A DNA stretch of 27,183 nucleotides, from positions 30,087-57,269 of the forward strand of contig PQAG01000062.1 of NCBI GenBank assembly GCA_003104895.1. Direction: 5' to 3'. The notes under the pieces are model-generated. The model searched no databases. It was not told the DNA's origin and was given only the letters and a program-made list of their open reading frames with translations. Position numbers and translations under genes: made by a program. How positions within the stretch are numbered: position 1 is the first letter of the stretch; every line of letters starts with the position of its first letter. Positions 14,909 to 22,950 of this stretch are shown in pieces. The DNA comes from Nitrosomonadales bacterium (GTDB taxonomy: Bacteria; Pseudomonadota; Gammaproteobacteria; Burkholderiales; Sulfuricellaceae).

Positions 14909-15397
14909 TCAATGCAGCGGATGGCTCTGGTCGACAGGAAGGCCATTGACGATCTCGTCCATGTTGGCATCACGGATGTTGACGATATTCACCACAAAGG
15001 TGACGGTCTGGCCTGCCAGCGCATGGTTGGCATCCACGGTAAGCTTGCCGTCGGCAATGCGGCTGACGCGGAAGATCATGCTCTCGCCCTTCTCGTTCTG
15101 CAGCTCGACTTCCGCGCCGAGACGGCGGAATTCCGGAGGGACATTCCCGATGTCGTCGGTAAACGTCAGATTCGGGTCGTGCGGGCCAAAGCCCTCGGCG
15201 GGGTTGAGCGAAACCTCTACCCGATCCCCAACCCTGTGCCCGTCCAGCGCCATTTCGATTTTCTCGAACAGGGGGCTGTTGCCGCCATGCACGTAGCCCA
15301 CAGGCACATCCGACTGCTCGAAAACCGATCCCGACTGGTCGACGATCGAATAGGTCACGTAGACGGCCTTGTTCCTGGCAACTCTTTGTTCTGTCAT
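14909..15397 (-). CDS. FKBP-type peptidyl-prolyl isomerase (SlyD/FkpB family)
   Basis: This 162-residue protein is an FKBP-fold isomerase with an inserted chaperone flap. FKBP strands lie at about 8-70 (with YVHGGNSPLFEKIE and GDRVEVSLNPAEGFG). The inserted IF domain runs about 71-122, and the return motif NHALAG (124-129) leads into the last strand. It speeds proline isomerisation in folding proteins in the cytosol. The histidine/cysteine-rich metal-binding tail of E. coli SlyD is absent, so FkpB or a short SlyD is meant. It has its own predicted promoter inside the end of the GH57 gene. The Shine-Dalgarno is weak (AAAGAA). Confidence 0.9.
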   Translation of the reverse strand: MTEQRVARNKAVYVTYSIVDQSGSVFEQSDVPVGYVHGGNSPLFEKIEMALDGHRVGDRVEVSLNPAEGFGPHDPNLTFTDDIGNVPPEFRRLGAEVELQNEKGESMIFRVSRIADGKLTVDANHALAGQTVTFVVNIVNIRDANMDEIVNGLPVDQSHPLH

Positions 15398-15431
15398 GGC
15401 ATGTATTCTTTAATCAATTTCAGGAAACGGA

Positions 15432-15460
15432 ATTTTAGCCCGGACAGCGTCACTCACCAA
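15432..15460 (-). promoter_or_regulatory. predicted promoter for the isomerase/microprotein/Rof operon
   Basis: On the minus strand TTGGTG (15455-15460), a 17-base spacer and TAAAAT (15432-15437) form a sigma70-like promoter. It starts within the last codons of the upstream GH57 gene. The predicted leader is about 28 bases. Both hexamers and the spacing are identical to the predicted acpP promoter, although this one lacks the TG extension. Confidence 0.55.
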
Positions 15461-17471
15461 GCTTGTTGGCATCAATATCCACAACCAGCTCTTTCAGCTG
15501 GGAAGATAGCGGCCAGGTCAGCGTCAGCGTCAGCGCCTGCATGATCTTTTCGAATCCCGCTTCGGATTGAGACACCGAAAAGTGGGGCTGGCTTTGAATC
15601 AGGGCCGGGGTATTGAGATGCAGAGACAGCCCCCCGCCCAGCACCTCGTCCTGCAAATCCAGCTTTGTGGCGTTTTCAAATTGCAAAGACTGGCCAAACC
15701 CGCCCGGAATCTGGTCATTGAAGACAAAACGGCCCGCCGGGCCATCACAGCTCGGCATGGCCAGATTGATTCCGGTCTGGAACTGGCCCTGCATTTCTCC
15801 GTTGAACTGATAACTCACGCGCAGTCGTTTGCCGGAAACAGAAATCCGCTTGTCGATCAGCATCTTGCCGTGTTCACAGCTGAAGGTCACATGGGTGGCG
15901 CCATCAGCAGCGGGGCGCAGAATATAGCCCCTTACAGGCATCACGGCTTCGCCATTGACCAGGCTGTCCAGGAACAGCATGCGCTGAACGTCATCCAGCC
16001 CCAGATCTGCCGGCGTGATATGGTGCTTGAAACTGACCCGCTCATGCGGATTGGCGATGCCCTCCCCAGCATGCTGCGCATCCTGGCCAAGATGCATCTT
16101 GCGGTAGTAATGCTCGGGCTGGCGAGCCAGCGTATCAGCGAAATTATGTCTCAGGTTGTACGCATCCAGTTCACACACCGCAGCACTGCCATCCTGACGG
16201 ACCACCGCCTGAATTTCATCGTTGTGAATAAAGACTTCATTCCTGCCGTCAAGGTCGAGATCCTCGATGCCCAGCGGAGGGCGCGCAGCAGCCTTGTCCA
16301 GCATGGCTTCCAGCGCCACGATGGCGTTGTAGATCGCGCGCCGCAAATGGGGCAGGTACAAACCGCCGAACAGGCCGTGCCAGTAAGCATCGTTGGCCTG
16401 GGACTGGTAGAGCAATTCGCGCATCTCTTTGGTTTTCTTGCGCTCAGGGAGTTCATGGAAGCGCTGCGACAATTGCAGCATGCGCTTGTGCATCCAGTTT
16501 GACTCGGGGTAGCGGGTGATGAAATTCTTCCAGATACCGCCGCGCAGGAATGCCTTGTCGCGATCGAACAGTCCTTTTGATTTGGACTCCTGGACCAGAT
16601 TCGCGTAACTGTTGGCAGCCTGAGCTGGCAGGGTCCATTCGTTCATCTCGATGTAGGAGGTCGTAGGAAGATAAACGATGCCGCGCGTATGCGCCGTGGC
16701 ATGGTAAGCACTGAATTTCATGGGGCGGATCAGCGGCGAAGCCAGCACACCGCGGACAAACTCTTCCAGCCAGCCTTTTTCATAAACCCACTCGTAGGTT
16801 TCCGGCCAGATGCCGAATTTTTCGATGTCATCGAAATAGACGGCCGCTTCTTCCCCTTCCCCCGCCAGACTCTCAAGATACTGAACCGCCTCGCGCGCGG
16901 GAGAGAAGGGGAAGCGGTAACGCAGTGCCTCTGAAATGGGGAACAGATCCAGGCGGCGTCCGTCTTCCTCGGTCGTATAGAAACCACTGAGTTCGGAAAC
17001 CTCTTTGCCGGTGCAAAGGAAATGGTAGTCGTCCACCGTGACGTAGCGTATCCCCGCATCCACCAGGGCCGGCACCACCGTCGCCTCCCAAACCCGCTCA
17101 GTCAGCCAGGCGCCCTGCGGACGCTGACCGAATTTCTTTTCCAGCTTGTCCGACAACGCGACGACCTGGCCGATGCGGTCACGATTGGGAATCACCGCCA
17201 ATACCGGTTCGGTTTCGCCCGCGCCAACCAGTTCCACCTGGCCGCGCTGCACCATTTCCTTCAGCATCGCCATGTCTTGCGGGTAATGCTGCAACAGGTA
17301 ATCCAGCAGCCAGCCGGAAAAATGCAGCGCGAAAGGAAAATCCGGATAGCGGTAGAGGGTGCGGATGAACGGGCCGTAGCAGCGTGCATGGGCATCCTGC
17401 AGCACTTCCGGGAAATTGCCCACAGGCTGGTGAGCGTGAACGCCAAGCAGAAGCGTAACCGATTTTGTCAT
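15450..17471 (-). CDS. GH57 glycoside hydrolase, 4-alpha-glucanotransferase type
   Basis: The 673-residue protein is organised like the Thermococcus 4-alpha-glucanotransferase: a catalytic (beta/alpha)7 barrel, a helical region (about 280-400) and a large C-terminal beta domain. Motifs are HAHQPVGN (12-19), GAGETEPVLA, the nucleophile Glu125 in WLTERVWE and the acid/base Asp214 in YFDDIEKFG. These positions coincide closely with Glu123 and Asp214 of the archaeal enzyme. Such enzymes transfer maltooligosaccharide segments between alpha-1,4-glucans, a MalQ-like job. No signal peptide, so cytosolic. It follows the second GH57 gene by 52 bases in the glgC operon, which supports a role in glycogen metabolism. 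A maltogenic amylase activity is the alternative. Confidence 0.88.
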   Translation of the reverse strand: MTKSVTLLLGVHAHQPVGNFPEVLQDAHARCYGPFIRTLYRYPDFPFALHFSGWLLDYLLQHYPQDMAMLKEMVQRGQVELVGAGETEPVLAVIPNRDRIGQVVALSDKLEKKFGQRPQGAWLTERVWEATVVPALVDAGIRYVTVDDYHFLCTGKEVSELSGFYTTEEDGRRLDLFPISEALRYRFPFSPAREAVQYLESLAGEGEEAAVYFDDIEKFGIWPETYEWVYEKGWLEEFVRGVLASPLIRPMKFSAYHATAHTRGIVYLPTTSYIEMNEWTLPAQAANSYANLVQESKSKGLFDRDKAFLRGGIWKNFITRYPESNWMHKRMLQLSQRFHELPERKKTKEMRELLYQSQANDAYWHGLFGGLYLPHLRRAIYNAIVALEAMLDKAAARPPLGIEDLDLDGRNEVFIHNDEIQAVVRQDGSAAVCELDAYNLRHNFADTLARQPEHYYRKMHLGQDAQHAGEGIANPHERVSFKHHITPADLGLDDVQRMLFLDSLVNGEAVMPVRGYILRPAADGATHVTFSCEHGKMLIDKRISVSGKRLRVSYQFNGEMQGQFQTGINLAMPSCDGPAGRFVFNDQIPGGFGQSLQFENATKLDLQDEVLGGGLSLHLNTPALIQSQPHFSVSQSEAGFEKIMQALTLTLTWPLSSQLKELVVDIDANKLGE

Positions 17472-17523
17472 GTTTCTCAGATTCTCTGTTTAGGATTATC
17501 GCCCAGTGACGGGCCAGGACGGC

Positions 17524-19269
17524 TCAGGAGCCCCGCCTCATGGTTCCGCCCGCTTCGGCATCACCGCCGCCCTGGCTGACGGGCACATTGAGTTCAAGCG
17601 GGGGCACCAGCATCAGCATGCGATACAGGTCAGCCAGATTCTCCCGGTACAGCCGGTCAAAACTTCTGACACTATCGCCCGGGTTATAGTCGCCAAACCA
17701 CCAGAACCAGTCGGAGCCTTCGCATGCCGCAAGCTGACGGGCTGCCTTCCCCTTCTGCTCGGGAGAGAGGCGGCCGCTCGCCATGACGAGATCATAGCTT
17801 TGCTTGGCCTGGCATAGCAAATCCCAGGCGCGATTTTTTTCCGGACAGCCAATCCAGGTCGTGAAATCCCCATAGACCCAGCTCCCTGCCGCCAGATGGG
17901 TCAAATCCCTGCTTTCGGCGCAATGGTAGGCATGGCGCCGCACCCCATCCCGTTCCTCACGGCAGCCATCCAGATAATCACGGAAAGTGGTCATCTCGAT
18001 GTGAGGATGATTCTGCAGCATTTCATACATCTCGGACAGGAAATAGTAGCCGTTGTAGGGGTAATACTCCCATGCATTCTCGCCGTCCAGAATAATGCTG
18101 ACTACCGGGTTCTCGTGTCCGTTACTGTTGTGCCATATTTCCTCCAGCTTGTGGACAAAATCGAGCGCAGCATCGCGGCCGAACCATTTGGCATACTCGA
18201 AGCCGATCTTGTCGGACAACTGATCATCGCGAAAAAAGCAGGTAATCTCATGCTCGCCATCCACAATCCGGTAGGGGCGGTAAAGATAGTTGAAAGGACT
18301 CTTCAACATCTCTTCCTGGTGCGCCTGCCGCAGGCTATTGCTCAACACGCCCTGGCCGGTGGCTATCCAGCGGCAGCCATTTTTTGCCATCAGTATCGCA
18401 GCCGCGTGGGATACACCGCCTTCCGCGGGCCACATTCCGGCCGGACGCAAGCCAAAATATTGCTCGTGTATGGCAAATGCTTCGGACACATGGAACGACA
18501 CCCTCTGCGCACCGCCTGGATAGGCGTGCGACACGGGAAGCTCAATTCCGGCCACGCTCTCTTTCGCACAGTTGAAGTCCAGCAGGAGAGGCGCTATTGG
18601 ATGGTAATAGGGCGTGGTGGAAAGTTCGATCTGCCCTTCCTCGGCCAGTTTCCGGTAACGCGGGATAACCCCCTGAATCAGCGCGCCAATCAGGGTCACC
18701 AGCTGCTGGCGTTCCTTGAAAGTAAACATGCTGCCCTTGGACATCATTCCCACCACCAGCTCATTCTCACGCCGCACGCTTTCGCCGGTCCAGGCAAGGT
18801 GATACCACACCAGCAGGTCGGCCAGATACTGGCTGGACAGATAGTAGAACTGCTCCATCCCATGCACTTCATGCAGCTTGAACAGGTCATACAGGCGTTT
18901 GTAGGCGGGATAAGGCTCAATCATCTTGCTGTGATTGCTGCGGAAACAGCTTTCCAGTATCAGCTTGCGCTGCTCCAGTGTCACATGTTCCAGATCCTTG
19001 GCCGCCAGCAGGCGCAACAGGGGATCACGCAGTTTTCCAGTGCGGAACTGATCGCTGTAATCCTTCAGCTGATCAAGCAGAATGGGGACAAAGTTTACTA
19101 CCGCACGCGCACCTGGTGTCTGCTCCAGATGATAGGCCATGTCGGTATAGTCCTTGATTGCATGGAGATAGGTCCACGGTAAGGCAAATTCACCTGTGAC
19201 ATGGTGGCGGTAATCCGGCTGGTGCATGTGCCAGCATAATACAAGCTTCAGCTTTTTATGGGAGCTCAT
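17524..19269 (-). CDS. GH57 glycoside hydrolase, amylopullulanase-like
   Basis: This 581-residue GH57 protein differs clearly from its neighbour. Visible motifs are WHMHQPDYR (13-21), GQIELSTTPYYHPI (212-225), GMWPAEGGVS with nucleophile Glu283, and LDGENAWEYY with acid/base Asp395. The motif forms are those of the amylase/pullulanase branch of the family. It probably cleaves alpha-1,4 and possibly alpha-1,6 bonds in glycogen or its fragments; specificity cannot be read from sequence. No signal peptide, so intracellular. The ATG at 19269 lacks a Shine-Dalgarno; the mRNA instead reads CCTCCT just before it. Translation may depend on coupling with a 16-codon ORF whose stop overlaps this start (TAATG). 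Confidence 0.85.
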   Translation of the reverse strand: MSSHKKLKLVLCWHMHQPDYRHHVTGEFALPWTYLHAIKDYTDMAYHLEQTPGARAVVNFVPILLDQLKDYSDQFRTGKLRDPLLRLLAAKDLEHVTLEQRKLILESCFRSNHSKMIEPYPAYKRLYDLFKLHEVHGMEQFYYLSSQYLADLLVWYHLAWTGESVRRENELVVGMMSKGSMFTFKERQQLVTLIGALIQGVIPRYRKLAEEGQIELSTTPYYHPIAPLLLDFNCAKESVAGIELPVSHAYPGGAQRVSFHVSEAFAIHEQYFGLRPAGMWPAEGGVSHAAAILMAKNGCRWIATGQGVLSNSLRQAHQEEMLKSPFNYLYRPYRIVDGEHEITCFFRDDQLSDKIGFEYAKWFGRDAALDFVHKLEEIWHNSNGHENPVVSIILDGENAWEYYPYNGYYFLSEMYEMLQNHPHIEMTTFRDYLDGCREERDGVRRHAYHCAESRDLTHLAAGSWVYGDFTTWIGCPEKNRAWDLLCQAKQSYDLVMASGRLSPEQKGKAARQLAACEGSDWFWWFGDYNPGDSVRSFDRLYRENLADLYRMLMLVPPLELNVPVSQGGGDAEAGGTMRRGS

Positions 19270-19319
19270 TAGGAGGCAAAACCCGCCCCCCCGCCACCAA
19301 GGGGGTGCTCAACGATCAT
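19269..19319 (-). CDS. possible 16-residue upstream ORF coupled to the GH57 gene
   Basis: Between glgC and the GH57 gene the minus strand encodes MIVEHPLGGGGAGFAS, ATG at 19319 and TAA sharing a base with the GH57 start. An AAGGG lies about ten bases before its ATG. It contains a run of seven G (19286-19292 as C on the plus strand). The GH57 start has no Shine-Dalgarno, so ribosomes ending here could reinitiate. It may be only a chance ORF. Confidence 0.35.
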   Translation of the reverse strand: MIVEHPLGGGGAGFAS

Positions 19320-19346
19320 GGAAGCAAGGCCCTTAAAGGGTAAGAT

Positions 19347-20624
19347 TTAGCGGACGTAGTGAACCTGCTGTCCGAGCATCTCGGGCGTCACCAGCGTCAC
19401 GCCTCTTTCAGTGACATAAAAGCGCTTGGCATCCTCTGCCGGGTCAACGCCAATCGACATGCCTTCCGGAATGCTGCACCCCTTATCCAGCACCACCTTC
19501 TTGAGAATGGCGTAACGGCCGATATCCACATCGGGCAGAATGACAGAATCCTCGATCTCGGCGTAGCTGTGGACATAGACATTGGAAAACAGCAGAGAAC
19601 GGCGCACCGAAGCCCCGCTGATGATGCATCCGCCGGACACCAGAGAATCGACAGCATAGCCACGGCGTGCATCGTCATCGAAAACGAACTTGGCCGGCGG
19701 CAATTGTTCCTGGTAGGTCCAGATCGGCCATTCCCTGTCATAGAGGTTGAGATAGGGCGTGATCTTGGTCATTTCCATATTGGCTTCCCAATAGGCATCG
19801 ATCGTTCCCACATCACGCCAGTAGGGTCCGCCATTCTGCAGCCCGACACAGCTGTCTTCGAAGGGATGAGCAAATACGCGGTAGCGGGTGACCAGGTAAG
19901 GAATGATGTCCTTGCCGAAGTCATGGCTGGAATGGGGGTCATCGGCATCACGGATCAGCTGTTCGAACAGAAAAGCCGTGTTGAACACGTATATCCCCAT
20001 GCTGACCATGGCCCTGCCCGGCTTGCCGGGAATCTCGTCCGGCACCTCGGGTTTCTCGGTAAACTTCACCACGCGCTGGTGCTCGTCCACCGTCATGACG
20101 CCAAAAGCCGAAGCCTCCTCTACCGACACTTCCATGCAGGCCACTGTCATGTCTGCTGCATGCGCGCTGTGAAAAGCCAGCATCTCGCCATAGTCCTGCT
20201 TGTAAATATGGTCGCCAGCAAGGATGAGCACATATTCCGACTTGTAGCCCCGGATGATATCCAGGTTTTGAAATACCGCATCGGCAGTGCCCTTGTACCA
20301 GGCTTCCTGAATGCGCTGCTGCGCGGGGAGCAGTTCGACGAATTCGTTGAATTCGCTGCGCAGGAAACTCCAGCCACGGTGCAGGTGCTGCAGCAGGCTG
20401 TGCGCCTTGTACTGGGTAATCACGCCGATGCGGCGAATGCCCGAATTGACACAGTTGGAAAGCGGAAAATCGATGATGCGGAATTTGCCGCCAAAGGGCA
20501 CGGCCGGTTTTGCGCGCCAGTCTGTAAGCGCCCTGAGACGGCTACCCCGGCCACCGGCGAGAATCAGGGCCACCGTATTTTTGGTCAACAGGCTGATAAA
20601 ACGAGGAGTAGTGGACGAATACAA
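19347..20624 (-). CDS. glgC: glucose-1-phosphate adenylyltransferase (GlgC)
   Basis: GlgC makes ADP-glucose from glucose-1-phosphate and ATP, the committed step of bacterial glycogen synthesis. I start it at TTG 20624, which has GGGAG at good spacing and gives 425 residues beginning MYSSTTPRFISLL. The frame is open to 20798, but that extension would overlap the divergent glgB start and is unlike the family. Motifs are the nucleotide loop GGRGSRL (24-30), RAKPAVPFGGKFRIIDF (37-53), WYKGTADAV (109-117), Asp138 in AGDHIY, FTEKP (188-192) and SMGIYVF (208-214). A left-handed beta-helix C-terminus follows. First gene of the GH57 operon, divergent from glgB. Confidence 0.95.
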   Translation of the reverse strand: MYSSTTPRFISLLTKNTVALILAGGRGSRLRALTDWRAKPAVPFGGKFRIIDFPLSNCVNSGIRRIGVITQYKAHSLLQHLHRGWSFLRSEFNEFVELLPAQQRIQEAWYKGTADAVFQNLDIIRGYKSEYVLILAGDHIYKQDYGEMLAFHSAHAADMTVACMEVSVEEASAFGVMTVDEHQRVVKFTEKPEVPDEIPGKPGRAMVSMGIYVFNTAFLFEQLIRDADDPHSSHDFGKDIIPYLVTRYRVFAHPFEDSCVGLQNGGPYWRDVGTIDAYWEANMEMTKITPYLNLYDREWPIWTYQEQLPPAKFVFDDDARRGYAVDSLVSGGCIISGASVRRSLLFSNVYVHSYAEIEDSVILPDVDIGRYAILKKVVLDKGCSIPEGMSIGVDPAEDAKRFYVTERGVTLVTPEMLGQQVHYVR

Positions 20625-20643
20625 GAAGTTCTCCCTTCCTACG

Positions 20644-20663
20644 ATTATAGTAACTAAATTATA
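20644..20663 (-). promoter_or_regulatory. predicted glgC -10 elements (two TATAAT)
   Basis: The minus strand has two perfect TATAAT hexamers, at 20658-20663 and 20644-20649, 14 bases apart and just upstream of glgC. The first would give a leader of about 27 bases. Neither has a recognisable -35 at 16-18 bases, which suggests dependence on an activator. Confidence 0.5.
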
Positions 20664-20671
20664 CCCCTTTG

Positions 20672-20700
20672 GGCGGCACAGGTGTTTGCCTAAAGCCGCC
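20672..20700. promoter_or_regulatory. inverted repeat between divergent glgC and glgB promoters
   Basis: Arms GGCGGC (20672-20677) and GCCGCC (20695-20700) enclose a nested AGG/CCT pair, making a roughly symmetrical 29-base element. It covers the region where the glgC -35 would lie and the predicted glgB -35. A shared operator for the two glycogen transcription units is possible; no regulator is known from the window. Confidence 0.35.
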
Positions 20701-20714
20701 TTCTGGCATATTCT
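20686..20714 (+). promoter_or_regulatory. predicted glgB promoter
   Basis: TTGCCT (20686-20691), a 17-base spacer and TATTCT (20709-20714) lie upstream of glgB. The leader would be about 25 bases. Each hexamer matches four of six consensus positions, so this is a moderate candidate. Confidence 0.4.
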
Positions 20715-20745
20715 TGGCGCATTATCCCGCCGCAGCGACACTTCC

Positions 20746-22932
20746 ATGAAACCCAACCTCAGCGCCAAAGTCAACACAAATCTGAAGGCCCTGCTCAAAG
20801 CCCGGCACCATGATCCTTTCGCCTATCTCGGCCTGCATCAGGAAGGGGAAGGATGGTCGGAGCGAACCTTTCTGCCGTTCGAGCAGCAGGTGGAAATTCA
20901 CATTGGCGGCAAATGGCTGATGCTGGAGAAAATCCACACTGACGGCATTTTTTTCTGGCACGGCAATGAAAATCCCGGGCGCCCCTGCCGGCTGAGAGTG
21001 CCGCGCCAGGAGGGTTACCACGAATTTTTTGACCCCTACACCTTTCCGCCGCAGATCAGCGAGATGGACCTCTACCTCCTGGGCGCAGGCCGTTTGCACC
21101 AGGGATACCGTATCCTGGGCGCACAACGTACGGCTCTTCTGGGCATTGCCGGCATTCGCTTTGCAGTATGGGCGCCCAATGCCGAGCGTGTCAGCGTCAT
21201 TGGCGATTTCAATCACTGGGATGGACGCGTACACCCCATGCGCAGCCTGGGTTCGAGCGGGGTCTGGGAGTTGTTCATTCCCGGGCTTGCTGCGGGCAGC
21301 CTGTACAAGTTCGAAATCCGCAACCGTCACAGCGGCCATATCCTGACCAAAACCGACCCCTACGGCCAGGAATACGAGCTGCGCCCCGGCACCGCGGCAA
21401 AAGTACCGGCTCCCACGCAGCACAGCTGGGGCGATCAGGCATGGATGAAGCAGCGTCAGGCGCTCGACTGGCTGCACGCCCCGTTCAATGTCTATGAAAT
21501 CCACGCCGGTTCCTGGAAACGCCATCCGGATGGCCGCTTCTACAACTGGCGCGAACTGGCGGAGCATCTTGTGCCCTACATCAACGACATGGGCTATACC
21601 CATATCGAACTCATGCCGGTATCCGAGCATCCCCTGGACGAGTCATGGGGCTACCAGACCACCGGCTATTTCGGCCCCACTTCGCGCTTCGGCACGCCGG
21701 ACGATTTCCGTTTCTTCGTTGACGCCTGCCACCGGGCCAGTATCGGCGTCATTCTCGACTGGGTGCCGGCGCATTTTCCCCAGGACAGCTGGGCGCTGGC
21801 GCATTTTGACGGCACAGCCCTGTACGAGCACGAAGACCCGCGTCTCGGTTTCCACCAGGACTGGGGCACCCACATCTTCAATTACGGACGCCATGAAGTT
21901 CAGAGTTTCCTGCTTTCCAGCGCCCACTACTGGCTTTCCGAGTTTCACCTCGACGGCCTGCGCGTCGACGCCGTGGCATCCATGCTCTACCTTGACTACT
22001 CGCGCAAGGCTGGCGAGTGGATTCCCAACAAGTATGGCGGGCGCGAGAATCTGGAGGCCATCGAGTTCCTGCGCAGCCTCAACATCATGGTGCATGACGA
22101 GTTCCCCGGCGCGCTGACATTCGCCGAGGAATCCACTTCCTGGCCCATGGTGTCCAGGCCTGTCTATCTCGGCGGTCTGGGTTTCTCCATGAAATGGAAC
22201 ATGGGCTGGATGAATGACACGCTGCGCTACATGCTGCACGAACCTGTGCACCGCCGCTTCCATCACAACGAGCTGACCTTCGGCCAGCTTTATGCCTACA
22301 CCGAGAACTTCATACTGCCCTTTTCACACGATGAAGTCGTGCACGGCAAAGGCTCGCTGCTCGACAAGATGCCCGGCGACACCTGGCAGAAATTTGCCAA
22401 CCTGCGCCTGCTCCTCACCTACCAGATGAGCTATCCCGGCAAGAAGCTCAATTTCATGGGCAACGAGATCGGCCAGGGGCGCGAATGGCGGGTCGGGGGC
22501 GAGATTGACTGGGGGCTGCTGCAGTACCACTGGCACAAGGGCGTGCAGGATCTCAGCCGCGACCTCAACCGCCTCTATCGCGACACGCCCGCGCTGCACC
22601 AGCAGGATTTCGAAGTATCCGGGTTTTCCTGGGTGGATTGTCATGACGCCGACCACTCGGTCCTGTCCTTCCTGCGCTGGGGCAATGATGGCAGCGTCGT
22701 CGTGGTCGTCCTCAACTTCACACCCGTACCGCGCCATGGCTATCGCATCGGCGCGCCCCGGGGCGGCCGGTACCGGGAAATATTCAACAGCGATTCCACT
22801 TACTATGGCGGCAGCAATGCCGGCAATGGAGTTGGTCTGGAAACCCAGAACCAGCCCTGGATGGGCTTCGAGCAATCCCTGGTGATTACCATTCCCCCAC
22901 TGTCTGGCATCATTTTAGCCCCAGAAAAATAG
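20746..22932 (+). CDS. glgB: 1,4-alpha-glucan branching enzyme (GlgB)
   Basis: GlgB introduces alpha-1,6 branches into glycogen. The frame runs far upstream (to 20311), but the ATG at 20746 gives 728 residues, the same length as E. coli GlgB, and avoids overlap with glgC. Order of parts: N1 module (about 10-105), CBM48 N2 module (about 125-220, with FAVWAPNAERVSVIGDFNHW), GH13 barrel and C-terminal beta domain. Catalytic residues are nucleophile Asp408 in DGLRVDAV, acid/base Glu461 in FAEEST and transition-state stabiliser Asp529 in FSHDEVVHG. No Shine-Dalgarno is obvious. pgi follows after 18 bases and is likely cotranscribed. Confidence 0.96.
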   Translation: MKPNLSAKVNTNLKALLKARHHDPFAYLGLHQEGEGWSERTFLPFEQQVEIHIGGKWLMLEKIHTDGIFFWHGNENPGRPCRLRVPRQEGYHEFFDPYTFPPQISEMDLYLLGAGRLHQGYRILGAQRTALLGIAGIRFAVWAPNAERVSVIGDFNHWDGRVHPMRSLGSSGVWELFIPGLAAGSLYKFEIRNRHSGHILTKTDPYGQEYELRPGTAAKVPAPTQHSWGDQAWMKQRQALDWLHAPFNVYEIHAGSWKRHPDGRFYNWRELAEHLVPYINDMGYTHIELMPVSEHPLDESWGYQTTGYFGPTSRFGTPDDFRFFVDACHRASIGVILDWVPAHFPQDSWALAHFDGTALYEHEDPRLGFHQDWGTHIFNYGRHEVQSFLLSSAHYWLSEFHLDGLRVDAVASMLYLDYSRKAGEWIPNKYGGRENLEAIEFLRSLNIMVHDEFPGALTFAEESTSWPMVSRPVYLGGLGFSMKWNMGWMNDTLRYMLHEPVHRRFHHNELTFGQLYAYTENFILPFSHDEVVHGKGSLLDKMPGDTWQKFANLRLLLTYQMSYPGKKLNFMGNEIGQGREWRVGGEIDWGLLQYHWHKGVQDLSRDLNRLYRDTPALHQQDFEVSGFSWVDCHDADHSVLSFLRWGNDGSVVVVVLNFTPVPRHGYRIGAPRGGRYREIFNSDSTYYGGSNAGNGVGLETQNQPWMGFEQSLVITIPPLSGIILAPEK

Positions 22933-22950
22933 CTTTTAGAGTTCGAAAAC

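Noticed and set aside
17896..19182. 428-codon open frame opposite the second GH57 gene
   Set aside because: Mirror frame of a gene with intact GH57 motifs; no ribosome site and no recognisable domain.
19271..19276. AGGAGG on the plus strand as a ribosome site
   Set aside because: It lies antisense to the GH57 start and no plus-strand gene follows it.
20311..20745. Upstream extension of glgB
   Set aside because: It would overlap glgC coding sequence and give 873 residues; the ATG at 20746 gives the standard 728.
20625..20798. Upstream extension of glgC to 483 residues
   Set aside because: Extra residues do not look like the family, run through the promoter region and overlap the glgB start.
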